This document shows, piece after piece, positions 34,534 through 42,107 of a stretch of DNA of 64,000 nt. The position numbers and the translations under genes are program-made. The stretch spans positions 62,001-126,000 of the forward strand of contig JACJWC010000012.1 in the NCBI GenBank assembly GCA_020637335.1, written 5' to 3'. The DNA is from Acidobacteriota bacterium (GTDB lineage Bacteria > Acidobacteriota > Holophagae > Acanthopleuribacterales > Acanthopleuribacteraceae). The notes beneath the pieces were generated by a model, which was given only the letters and a program-made list of their open reading frames with translations, was not told the origin of the DNA and made no database searches. The first letter of the stretch is position 1, and each line of letters begins with the position of its first letter.

Positions 34534-37516
34534 ACGCGGCCCAAAAAAAAGGATGGCGCGTTTCTTTTTGGTTTCGGACCTTCACACAAGCAGTCCGCAA
34601 TGCCTGCGCAATTTGCGGTTTTAAGCGGTAGGCCCGATGGAATTCGTGCATGAGGGTTGCTGTTGCCTGATCCTGAACGGGCCACCAGGAAACCAAAAGC
34701 GATCTCGCCCCAGCGTAAAAAAACGCGTGTGAGAAACCCACAATCCCCTCTCCCCAAATCTCGTGGCCACCCGCAGTGTTGCAGGCCGAGAGCACAATAC
34801 ATTCGGCATCCAGGTTAAGCCCCATGATTTCGTAAACCTGCAGAAGTCCATCAGAGTCCGCATCGGGAGCCAGGAGGATTCCGGAAAGGCCGACATCGGA
34901 TGGATCGACCCAAGCGTGACTGGCAATATGAATGATTCGATTTTTGGGTCCTTGTCCATAAAAAACGGATTCGGTCGCCGCGGGCCCAGAAAAAATTTTT
35001 GCTTCTTTCCCATAAAGTGCTGGCAGGTCTGCCACTTCCTGTTCACTAAAGGGCAGCGGGCCAAATCGCTCCCGCGAATGGGCGACCACCCTTTCGGTAC
35101 CAGGTCCAGCTTCAAATGGGTTGGCAAAGGCCAGAAGCCCGTGGGTGGCGACTGGCGGGCGTTGGCGAATCATTAACCAACTGCGAATGGACGGTACGAT
35201 GGAGACTTGAACCTTTTCGATCAGATATTGTGGCTCCAGCTCAGAGTCCAGGACCAAGCAGCTGGGCGGTACCTGGAAAAGGCATCCATCCAATGCAAAA
35301 ACAAGCTCACTAACTCCAGTGAGCTCGGATTGGGCGGGCGCTAAAATCATTTGGTACAGCTGATGGAGTAAAGCATTTAAGCGCGGGATTTGTCGCTCGA
35401 CAGGTTTCGTTATCATTTGGGTTATGGGCTGAATAAGCGTCTCTATCTCCTGCCGGCCGGGAATAGCAAATTCGTGGACCCGGCCATCCACCCAGACCAG
35501 GAGATAGGATTGTGGTTCACTCAGGTAATAACTGATGACAGCCGTTTGGCTATTTAAAAAGTCAGTCGGCAGCTCAAAAACAGGGGAGGCGAAGGTCTGA
35601 GAAAAGGGTGCCGATGCATGACGAATCTGACCAACAACCCGTTCATGGTCGATCAAGAGGTTGGACATTTGTGCCTGCAGCTTTGCGCGTTGATCTGGGC
35701 CCTGACGAATAAGTCGCCCCTGAAGGATCCGGATTTGGTCGCGCAATGCTTGTTCTTCTTCAACAATGGAAGCGGGTACCCCTTGCAAACCTTCTCGGCG
35801 ATAGGAGGCCAACATATCCGCCAGGGACCGCGCTTTAGCACGCTCAACCATACAAAGCCGCGCCAATGGGCGTTCCTCTGCAGGCAACCCATCGAGGCAA
35901 TGGATCGCCAAGTCAAACACGGCTGAATGGTTGGCTAGAAAATGGCTCCGCGCAGAACCCAGCTCCACATCAATGCGCAAATCGTCAAGCATTTCAACGG
36001 CCTGTTGCGACCATTCCCGAGCCATGCTTTGCGCGCCTTGCTTTAATTGAAATCCGGCTAATCCATAAAGCGCTTCCAATTCCATCGCCCGCAAGCCCAA
36101 TTCTCTCGCACGATTCAGACATTTTTGGAAACCCGATTCGGCTGCTGGTCCATCCAAAGTCGACCGGGCTTTGGCCTCTAAAAGCTCGATTTTGCAAAGA
36201 CCGGGTAGATAGTCCGCCTCCTCGGCCAAAACCCGCGCCTTGGCAAATGTTGACGTAGAGGCTTCGATTTGACCAAGCTGGGCCAGGGACTGTCCCCAAT
36301 TGGCACAAACATCAACAAGCGCAGAGCGCTCGCCCACTTCCTCCAGGATTTTGGCCGCCTTCGCCTGCATGGCTTCAGCCAATACCCACTCCCCATGCTG
36401 CGTATAAAGAATCCCTAGATTGAGTACAGCATGACCTTCACCGCGACGGTCGCCAACCAAAATAAATTTATCCCGGGCGGCTGTATAAGTTTCAAAAGCT
36501 CTGTCCCAATAGCCCAATTGTCGGTAAATGGCCGCAAGGTTATTCAACGTAATCGCCAAACCGCGCTGGTCTTGAATTCCTTCCTGGAGCTGGATCGCCA
36601 GCCGATAAGCTTCGCTAGCCTCTTTGAGCAGGCCCAGCGCCTGTTGAACAAAACCTAGATTTGCCAAGAAACTGGCCCGAAGGCGGTCATCGAGACCGGG
36701 TAAAGCAAGCGCCTCCTTAAATTGCCACATAGCCTTTCGATAATCGCCCTGACGCGCATAAATAATGGCGATATTGTTTAAGGTTCCGGCAATGCCCTCG
36801 TCATCTCGTGCTTTTTTTCGGTAACTTAAGGCTTGGGTGAGATGTTCCAGCGCCTGTTCCATTTGGCCCCGTTGCGCGGCCAATTCGCCAATATTGTTGT
36901 GCGCACGGCCGATGCCCCAATCGTCCTTTAACTCTGTAAAAGTTAATAAACCGGCTTGGTAATGCGCTTCGGCTTCCTCAAATTTGCCGGTTAAAACCAA
37001 ACAATGTCCCAAATTGTTTTCTGCAACCGCGTGAAAATATAGGAAATCTGGACCCGAAGCCTGTTGGGCAATTTGCGTGTACAAAACCATGGCTTGCTCA
37101 AGAGATGTCTTATCGCCTACTAGATGCAAGGCCTCGGCTTCAACCAATTTTTTGGAAAACTCAAAATGACGAAGATGCGTTTCATTAATAGGGTCACTTG
37201 AACGCCATTCAATGTGGTAAACCCCATTTTCACGCATTTGGGAAACGGTCGTTTTTAGGGTTAGGGAACGGTAGTCACTATTTGGGTAAACAATCAATTC
37301 AGGGCCGATTAACCCCCGACTACTGTCCCATGTCCCCAGCACTAAATCCCCAGCATATAAACGCGAAACGACATCGCAACCCTGTTGATCGACCACCAGG
37401 CTCAGCGCGAAACCCGGCTGGGTCTCCAATTGCAGCTCTTTTGACTGGCTGAAGGTTACCTGATCTCCCACCGTCAAAGGGGTTTGAAAAAGCACCACCG
37501 ATAAAAACAAGTACAT
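34502..37516 (-). CDS. Exported TPR-CHAT protease
   Basis: The 1004-residue protein begins with a signal peptide (MYLFLSVVLFQTPLTVG), then a PPC-like beta domain (residues about 20-120: LQLETQPGFALSLVVDQQGC). About eleven TPR repeats follow (for example NLGHCLVLTGKFEEAEAHYQ, NNIGELAAQRGQMEQALEHL, NNIAIIYARQGDYRKAMWQF). The C-terminal CHAT domain has both catalytic residues: His in IIHIASHAWVD (about residue 863) and Cys in IVLSACNTAGG (about 910). CHAT enzymes are caspase-like cysteine proteases. The signal peptide puts this one in the periplasm, unlike the cytoplasmic CRISPR-linked TPR-CHAT. Confidence 0.88.
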   Translation of the reverse strand: MYLFLSVVLFQTPLTVGDQVTFSQSKELQLETQPGFALSLVVDQQGCDVVSRLYAGDLVLGTWDSSRGLIGPELIVYPNSDYRSLTLKTTVSQMRENGVYHIEWRSSDPINETHLRHFEFSKKLVEAEALHLVGDKTSLEQAMVLYTQIAQQASGPDFLYFHAVAENNLGHCLVLTGKFEEAEAHYQAGLLTFTELKDDWGIGRAHNNIGELAAQRGQMEQALEHLTQALSYRKKARDDEGIAGTLNNIAIIYARQGDYRKAMWQFKEALALPGLDDRLRASFLANLGFVQQALGLLKEASEAYRLAIQLQEGIQDQRGLAITLNNLAAIYRQLGYWDRAFETYTAARDKFILVGDRRGEGHAVLNLGILYTQHGEWVLAEAMQAKAAKILEEVGERSALVDVCANWGQSLAQLGQIEASTSTFAKARVLAEEADYLPGLCKIELLEAKARSTLDGPAAESGFQKCLNRARELGLRAMELEALYGLAGFQLKQGAQSMAREWSQQAVEMLDDLRIDVELGSARSHFLANHSAVFDLAIHCLDGLPAEERPLARLCMVERAKARSLADMLASYRREGLQGVPASIVEEEQALRDQIRILQGRLIRQGPDQRAKLQAQMSNLLIDHERVVGQIRHASAPFSQTFASPVFELPTDFLNSQTAVISYYLSEPQSYLLVWVDGRVHEFAIPGRQEIETLIQPITQMITKPVERQIPRLNALLHQLYQMILAPAQSELTGVSELVFALDGCLFQVPPSCLVLDSELEPQYLIEKVQVSIVPSIRSWLMIRQRPPVATHGLLAFANPFEAGPGTERVVAHSRERFGPLPFSEQEVADLPALYGKEAKIFSGPAATESVFYGQGPKNRIIHIASHAWVDPSDVGLSGILLAPDADSDGLLQVYEIMGLNLDAECIVLSACNTAGGHEIWGEGIVGFSHAFFYAGARSLLVSWWPVQDQATATLMHEFHRAYRLKPQIAQALRTACVKVRNQKETRHPFFWAAFTAMGDAIHN

Positions 37517-37587
37517 GATGTCCCAATCTAACGGTGGTGCAGATCGTTGTCAACGCGAGGAATGCTCGCAGCGGAGAAGTGGCGTTT

Positions 37588-38796
37588 TTAGGGGTAGGCA
37601 CTTACATAGGTTACGAGGTCCAGGATCGAAGTCAAATCCGCCCAGGTCTCAATCAAAGAACCCAAAGAACTCACCCTTTCAAATTGGGCAACCCCGCTAT
37701 CTGAAAAGCCGGTGGCATAAACATGTTTGCCATCAGCGCTTGAGATGACCCCTACCGCACCTGCCAATCCATCGACCCCCCCACTGCCGTCAAACACGAC
37801 TTGACGAAAAAGTAGGGTTTCACCAGATCGGTCAAAAACAGCCAAGGCATCATCCGAGAAACCGGCCACCATGACCTGGCCACCGTCCGCGCTGACCGCA
37901 ACGCCAATCGGGCCCGCCAATCCATCTACCGGGCCTACGCCATCGAAACTGGCACCCAAAAAGCTTAACGCACCCGTTGCCAAAGTAATACGAAAGGAAG
38001 CAAGTGCTGAATCGTTAAAGCCGGTGGCATATAAATATCGGCCCGATATGGCTAGGGCGTTTGTGCCGGCGATGCCATCAATTCCCCCCATCCCATCGCG
38101 ATAGACAGCCACAAAACTCAACAACCCTGTCAAGCCATCACGCTCTAAGACTGCAATGGCGTCCTCGCCACTACCACACACAAAAAGAAAACGACCCGCA
38201 CCATCAAAGGCGAGCCCACTCGCCCCGGCCAAACCGTCATATCCCATACCATCCGTTGCCGTTCCAGAATAGGTCAACGATCCATCCAGCGGATCCCGCC
38301 GGAATATGACAATACTTCCAGAAGTTACACATGAAACATAGAGGTGCTTGTCACTGGGATCCAAGGTCAATCGAACCGGACCCAGCATGGCAGTTGGTCC
38401 ACCAACCGTATTGCTATAGCTGCGCACAAAGGTCAGCTCACCCGTGAGATCGCTGCGTCTGAAATGCGCCAGTTTGTCTTCACCGGCGCCCGTTACATAA
38501 ACATCCAGTCCATCAGCGGAGACACGAACGCCCTGAGCCCCAAACAACCCATCCAATCCGTCCAGACCATCAAAATAGGCGGCGATCATGGTCAAAGTCC
38601 CATCTGGGAGACGTTCAAATGCTGCCACTGAATTACCAGCTGCGCCCGTCACGTAAACGTGCCGACCGTCCGGAGAAAGTGTCAATTCTTCTGCCCCAGA
38701 TATGCCCGTAACGCCTGAAACGCCCTCCAGAGCCACGTCAATAAATTCAACTTGCGCCCACATCGTAACACCCATTAAAATCCAGCCAAATTTCAT
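37588..38796 (-). CDS. Secreted YVTN/lactonase-type beta-propeller with C-terminal ILDL motif
   Basis: The 402-residue protein has a short signal peptide (MKFGWILMGVTMWAQ) and seven propeller blades with a repeated pattern: LSPDGRHVYVTGAAGNSVAAF, VSADGLDVYVTGAGEDKLAHF, SGRYLYATGFNDSALASF and a GVxxxxDG[LI]xG linker (DGLDGLDGLFGAQG, DGMGGIDGIAGTN). This resembles the lactonase/YVTN surface-protein family. The last residues read LTSILDLVTYVSAYP, a motif shared with the protein at 43,850. SD AAGGGGTGTTTAT precedes the ATG. Likely exposed on the cell surface; no enzyme activity inferred. Confidence 0.85.
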   Translation of the reverse strand: MKFGWILMGVTMWAQVEFIDVALEGVSGVTGISGAEELTLSPDGRHVYVTGAAGNSVAAFERLPDGTLTMIAAYFDGLDGLDGLFGAQGVRVSADGLDVYVTGAGEDKLAHFRRSDLTGELTFVRSYSNTVGGPTAMLGPVRLTLDPSDKHLYVSCVTSGSIVIFRRDPLDGSLTYSGTATDGMGYDGLAGASGLAFDGAGRFLFVCGSGEDAIAVLERDGLTGLLSFVAVYRDGMGGIDGIAGTNALAISGRYLYATGFNDSALASFRITLATGALSFLGASFDGVGPVDGLAGPIGVAVSADGGQVMVAGFSDDALAVFDRSGETLLFRQVVFDGSGGVDGLAGAVGVISSADGKHVYATGFSDSGVAQFERVSSLGSLIETWADLTSILDLVTYVSAYP

Positions 38797-39026
38797 ATAA
38801 ACACCCCTTCCATTGGTTTATTCATGTCAAGGGCGTCATCAACCGAAATTTGTTACAGAAATTTTTTGAACAGGGAAAAACAATCTAACGGACTGGTATT
38901 GCATAGCGCTGTGGGTCTGGCAGTACAATGATTTCAGGTAGTCGACCTAATAGTGCCCCTTTTAAAAATGCGATGGCACCTTTTGGCCCGGATACCACGA
39001 GCTGGAGCAAGGGCTGGAGGTGTCAG

Positions 39027-39428
39027 GTGCTGCCATTTGCGGTTGGAATTCTCCTTGCCATTGTTTTGGCCTTTGGCGCAAAGCTCACCGGTGCGGAAAA
39101 AGATCGCAGTTTTTTCCCAACACTGATGATCGTTATTGCTACTTATTACGTCCTATTTGCCGTTATGGCGGGTCAGGGCATTGTCAGCGAAATCCTCATC
39201 GCAGCCCTATTCTCCCTGGCCGGGATGTGGGGCGCGCAACGCATGCCCTTGCTGGTGGGCAGCGCCATTTTTTTGCACGGCGTTTTTGATTTTGTGCGGC
39301 CCTTCTTTTTGGCCAATCACGGTGCCCCGGATTGGTGGCCGGGATTTTGTGGCAGTGTCGATATTCCACTCGGCGCATGGGTGATGTGGTTCAGCCTGAG
39401 ATCAACCCAGCCCAAGAACTCAGCTTAA
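39027..39428 (+). CDS. Multi-pass membrane hypothetical protein
   Basis: The likely start is GTG at 39027, 6 bases after GGAGG; the frame is open from 38928, but with no ribosome site. The 133-residue product has four hydrophobic helices (FAVGILLAIVLAFGA, LMIVIATYYVLFAVM, ILIAALFSLAGMWGA, PLGAWVMWFSL). No family recognised. Confidence 0.62.
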   Translation: MLPFAVGILLAIVLAFGAKLTGAEKDRSFFPTLMIVIATYYVLFAVMAGQGIVSEILIAALFSLAGMWGAQRMPLLVGSAIFLHGVFDFVRPFFLANHGAPDWWPGFCGSVDIPLGAWVMWFSLRSTQPKNSA

Positions 39429-39675
39429 AATCAGCACCATGAGGCTAAGGTTCAGCAGACCTCGAAATGGATGGCCAGGTACATACGTATTTGGGCGATC
39501 AACCCTTTGCTCCCTAACCGCGCGCTCATGCGGCGAAGCTTGGCCAGAGTCCAGCCGGCCTTGGTCGGGCGCCAAGACATTGCCCTTCAGATCGAATCCA
39601 AGAGAAAGGACAAGTCTTGCCCATCGCACCAGGGTGCCGGAAAACCCCAATCACCCGCCCAGCTGCGGGGGGGAT

Positions 39676-40026
39676 TCAGGACCGCTTCGGATCGGGTGGA
39701 TCCGGTAACTTCTCGCCAAATTTGGCCATTGCCTGTAAAACGTCCCGGATATCCTGGCCCAGTGCAGTGAGCGCATATTCGGTCATCGGTGGAACGGTTG
39801 CATACACCGTTCGGTTCACCAATCCCACTGATTCCAAAAAGCGCAGGCGGCTGGCCAACATGCGCGGACTGATCCCTTCCAGCGCCCGTTGAATTTGGGA
39901 ATAGCGTTTCTTTCCGGGTAATAACTCGCGAATGATTAGGGTCGTCCACTTGCCTTCCAAAACCTCGGCCGTTTTTTTGATCGGACAACTAACATGGCAA
40001 TCCGCCTGCGACAAAAGATTATCCAT
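39676..40026 (-). CDS. HxlR family transcriptional regulator
   Basis: From ATG at 40026 the product has 116 residues with the HxlR winged-helix domain: CPIKKTAEVLEGKWTTLIIRELLPGKKRYSQIQRALEGISPRMLASRLRFLESVGLVNRTVYATVPPMTEYALT gives the helix-turn-helix and wing (key residues: Cys of CPIKK, KW at position 36, and the R-M-L-A-S-R-L recognition helix). HxlR proteins bind dyads upstream of divergent genes, often in response to aldehydes or redox change. It is transcribed divergently from the membrane protein at 40,115, and the dyad at 40,054 lies between them. Confidence 0.85.
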   Translation of the reverse strand: MDNLLSQADCHVSCPIKKTAEVLEGKWTTLIIRELLPGKKRYSQIQRALEGISPRMLASRLRFLESVGLVNRTVYATVPPMTEYALTALGQDIRDVLQAMAKFGEKLPDPPDPKRS

Positions 40027-40053
40027 TTTCGCCCTTACTATAAAAAAAGTACC

Positions 40054-40067
40054 TACTTCATAAAGTA
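40054..40067. promoter_or_regulatory. Candidate HxlR operator dyad
   Basis: TACTT-CATA-AAGTA is a perfect 5-bp inverted repeat with a 4-base spacer between the divergent HxlR and membrane-protein genes; a second short dyad AGTA-CC-TACT (40048-40057) overlaps it. HxlR sites of the form TACTT-N4-AAGTA are common. Autoregulation and control of the neighbour are inferred. Confidence 0.65.
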
Positions 40068-40114
40068 TATCTTGAAGCATAGACTCAAGCCAAGTTTTAG
40101 TGAAGGAGTTCAGC

Positions 40115-40492
40115 TTGAAAAAAATGACTTGGCTTTTAACCGTTATCGGATTCATTCAAATCGTCTTGGGGTTACTTTACCTCTTTGCGCCCGCCTGGCT
40201 GCTCGGGGCGATGGGGCACAGTCTTCCAGAACCGGACATTCATTATCCTTTGGCCATGTTGGCGGCCCGATTCCTGGGTGTTGGTTTTGCCCTCCTGGTT
40301 TTTGGGCGCAGACCCAGCCTAGCGCGATCCTGGATGCAGACCATTCTGAGCATCCAAATGATTGACCTCGCAGCTGGCCTTTATTTCACCTTACAAGGAG
40401 ATGTCCCTCTGCATTTATCCGGGTTTCCCATGTTCAATGCGATTTGGATGATTCTGCTTCTTTGGCGTTGGATGCCTCAAGAGCCACAATAA
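40115..40492 (+). CDS. Small four-helix membrane protein, HxlR neighbour
   Basis: About 125 residues with four membrane helices (TWLLTVIGFIQIVLGLLYL, LAMLAARFLGVGFALLVF, QTILSIQMIDLAAGLYFTL, FNAIWMILLLWRW). TTG start at 40115 follows AAGGAGTTCAGC; an upstream GTG at 40100 is less likely. Resembles DoxX-like or DUF4345 small membrane proteins. Divergent from the HxlR regulator and therefore its likely target. Confidence 0.7.
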   Translation: MKKMTWLLTVIGFIQIVLGLLYLFAPAWLLGAMGHSLPEPDIHYPLAMLAARFLGVGFALLVFGRRPSLARSWMQTILSIQMIDLAAGLYFTLQGDVPLHLSGFPMFNAIWMILLLWRWMPQEPQ

Positions 40493-40890
40493 TGCGGTTT
40501 TGTAATCCGTCGGATCCGCCCTAGACCTTGGGCCCGGCAGCGCCCGCAGTGCGACAGACCGGAGCCCAGGGTGACAAGCGCAGAGGGAAACCCTGGCATA
40601 GGCCACCGCAAGAAGTCAGAGCCCGCAAGGGTGACAGGGTTTTATTCTTTGGTCTTTGATTTTCGCTAAATTGGACGGTTCGCCTGTTTCTGTTTCGCCC
40701 GTACGGGCTCGCCTATCTTTATTGGCTTTTCCCGGGGCTCCTCGCGTTGCTCGTCACCCCGGGTTCTGACCTATTGCCCTACCGGGCACGCAAAATAGGT
40801 CCAATCTTCAGGAACCACAATAATGCGATTCGGGTATTAGAAAATTAAGATTCCCTGTTGTGATTGACCCAATACTCGGAATCGGAAACC
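40493..40890. repeat. Non-coding stretch with family B repeats, direct and inverted
   Basis: The block at about 40,525-40,640 (GGAGCCCAGGGTGACAAGCGCAGAGGGAAACCCTGG) is a diverged copy of family B. The block at about 40,731-40,795 is an inverted copy: its reverse complement reads GTGCCCGGTAGGGCAATAGGTCAGAACCCGGGGTGACGAG. Between them lies a perfect palindrome GCCCGTACGGGC. No gene is supported. Confidence 0.75.
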
Positions 40891-41088
40891 TCAGGTAGGG
40901 TCGGGAAAGAAGATTTCCTCGATGTGTTGCTGAAACACGCCGGCAATTTTGAAGGCCAGCGGCAGAGAGGGATCGTATTTGCCCGTTTCGATAGCGTTCA
41001 CCGTTTGCCGGGAAACGGCCAATAAATCCGCCAAATCCGCCTGCGACCAATCGCGTTCGGCGCGCAGAACCTTGATGCGGTTCCTCAT
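40891..41088 (-). CDS. XRE-type helix-turn-helix regulator
   Basis: The 65-residue product (MRNRIKVLRAERDWSQADLADLLAVSRQTVNAIETGKYDP...) is a minimal Cro/CI helix-turn-helix, with the DNA-reading helix in VSRQTVNAIE. Its ATG overlaps the stop of the upstream membrane gene (ATGA). Small XRE proteins of this type sit with membrane proteins in operons in many bacteria and usually repress their own operon; the dyad at 42,032-42,049 upstream of the first gene is a candidate site. Confidence 0.88.
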   Translation of the reverse strand: MRNRIKVLRAERDWSQADLADLLAVSRQTVNAIETGKYDPSLPLAFKIAGVFQQHIEEIFFPDPT

Positions 41089-41498
41089 CGATAGCGCCTC
41101 ATGCCCCACCATCCGGCAGCCCCCCAAGTCAGCACAAAAATGGCCACCGGATCACTCGTCCCCAATTCCGGCATGCCAATTTTCTCCAACAGCCCATAGC
41201 CCAGCAAAAAAATGATACCGACCCCAAAACCCAACGCCAAGGCCTCCAATTGCACCTTGCGCACCAATTCATCGGCTTGGCGAATGAACTGAACATAGGA
41301 CCTTAAAGTAATAAACCCCAATAGGTTAGGACCTAGGGCCAAGGTCCATTTCAAGACCGGATTCAACTGCAGAAAGCGGCTCAGAACCACCAGGCCGACG
41401 GCAAAGCTAAGCAACCAACCCATCATCCAGTTTTGGGTTGTGCGGAACTTCTTGCGATCTTGCGGGCTAAAGCCTTCCTGACAGTTGAATTCGTCCAC
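41085..41498 (-). CDS. Small membrane protein (XRE operon)
   Basis: The 137-residue product has four hydrophobic segments (MMGWLLSFAVGLVVLSRFL, WTLALGPNLLGFITLRSYV, LALGFGVGIIFLLGYGLL, AIFVLTWGAAGWWGM). GTG start at 41498 follows AGGGAGGCATT. Such proteins pair with a downstream XRE regulator, coupled by a 4-base overlap here, in a wide phylogenetic range; function unclear. Confidence 0.8.
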   Translation of the reverse strand: MDEFNCQEGFSPQDRKKFRTTQNWMMGWLLSFAVGLVVLSRFLQLNPVLKWTLALGPNLLGFITLRSYVQFIRQADELVRKVQLEALALGFGVGIIFLLGYGLLEKIGMPELGTSDPVAIFVLTWGAAGWWGMRRYR

Positions 41499-41507
41499 AA
41501 TGCCTCC

Positions 41508-42011
41508 CTAAATGCGCGCACGCTCGCGAAAGAAAAAACCCAAGGCAAGCGCAATCGCAATTAGCGACAACTGTATCTGCTGCATTTGGCTCGTCGCAAG
41601 TGCAATGGCAAAAAAAGCAATCATGACACCCATTTGAGTGCGGCCACAGACTTCAGGTAGTTCCAACGCAGTCCTGCGAAATCGCAAGCGGGTAGCAATC
41701 GCATAAAAGACAAACCCAAAGCCTAAAATTAACCAGCCCCACGGACCTGCATCAGGCTTAAATCCCCAAACCAGAAAATGGCTTAAGAGCCAAAAAGCTG
41801 GCCAGCTGAAAAGAAAGGCGCGTTCCATCCATCGTTTGGGTGCGCCCCAACCCGACATCCAAAAAGAAATGGCCAGCAATTGCAGGACCCCAAACAAAAA
41901 GCCAAAATCCTTGGCTGTTTCCGCATGAGTCCCGCCGATAAACGGCACCAGAAACATAAAATGCAGGGACTCAGAAGAAGAGGAACACGAGCGTTTCACC
42001 CAAGCCAACAT
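41508..42011 (-). CDS. Membrane protein, first gene of XRE operon
   Basis: From ATG at 42011, where AGGAGGTTTGAT gives a near-perfect ribosome site, the product has 167 residues with five or six hydrophobic segments (FGFLFGVLQLLAISFWMS, AFLFSWPAFWLLSHFLVWGF, WLILGFGFVFYAIATRL, MGVMIAFFAIALATS, LSLIAIALALGFFF). A longer frame upstream to 42083 lacks such support. Nine bases separate it from the next membrane gene. The C-terminus is positively charged. Function unknown. Confidence 0.75.
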   Translation of the reverse strand: MLAWVKRSCSSSSESLHFMFLVPFIGGTHAETAKDFGFLFGVLQLLAISFWMSGWGAPKRWMERAFLFSWPAFWLLSHFLVWGFKPDAGPWGWLILGFGFVFYAIATRLRFRRTALELPEVCGRTQMGVMIAFFAIALATSQMQQIQLSLIAIALALGFFFRERARI

Positions 42012-42031
42012 ATCAAACCTCCTAGACAATT

Positions 42032-42049
42032 TGTCAAGCAACCTTGACA
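42032..42049. promoter_or_regulatory. Perfect 7-bp inverted repeat upstream of XRE operon
   Basis: TGTCAAG-CAAC-CTTGACA is a perfect dyad; a third half site GTGTCAAGG lies at about 42,077-42,085 and an overlapping GACAA-T-TTGTC element at 42,024-42,034. The arrangement is typical of an XRE operator and lies directly before the start of the first gene. Confidence 0.7.
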
Positions 42050-42107
42050 CACCCAATATAGGCTCGCACCTGCTGGGTGTCAAGGACGCTTTACAAAAAT
42101 CTAGGGA

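Noticed and set aside
34502..37516. TPR-CHAT as a CRISPR type III-E component
   Set aside because: No gRAMP/Cas7-11 gene, no CRISPR repeat, and the protein has a signal peptide.
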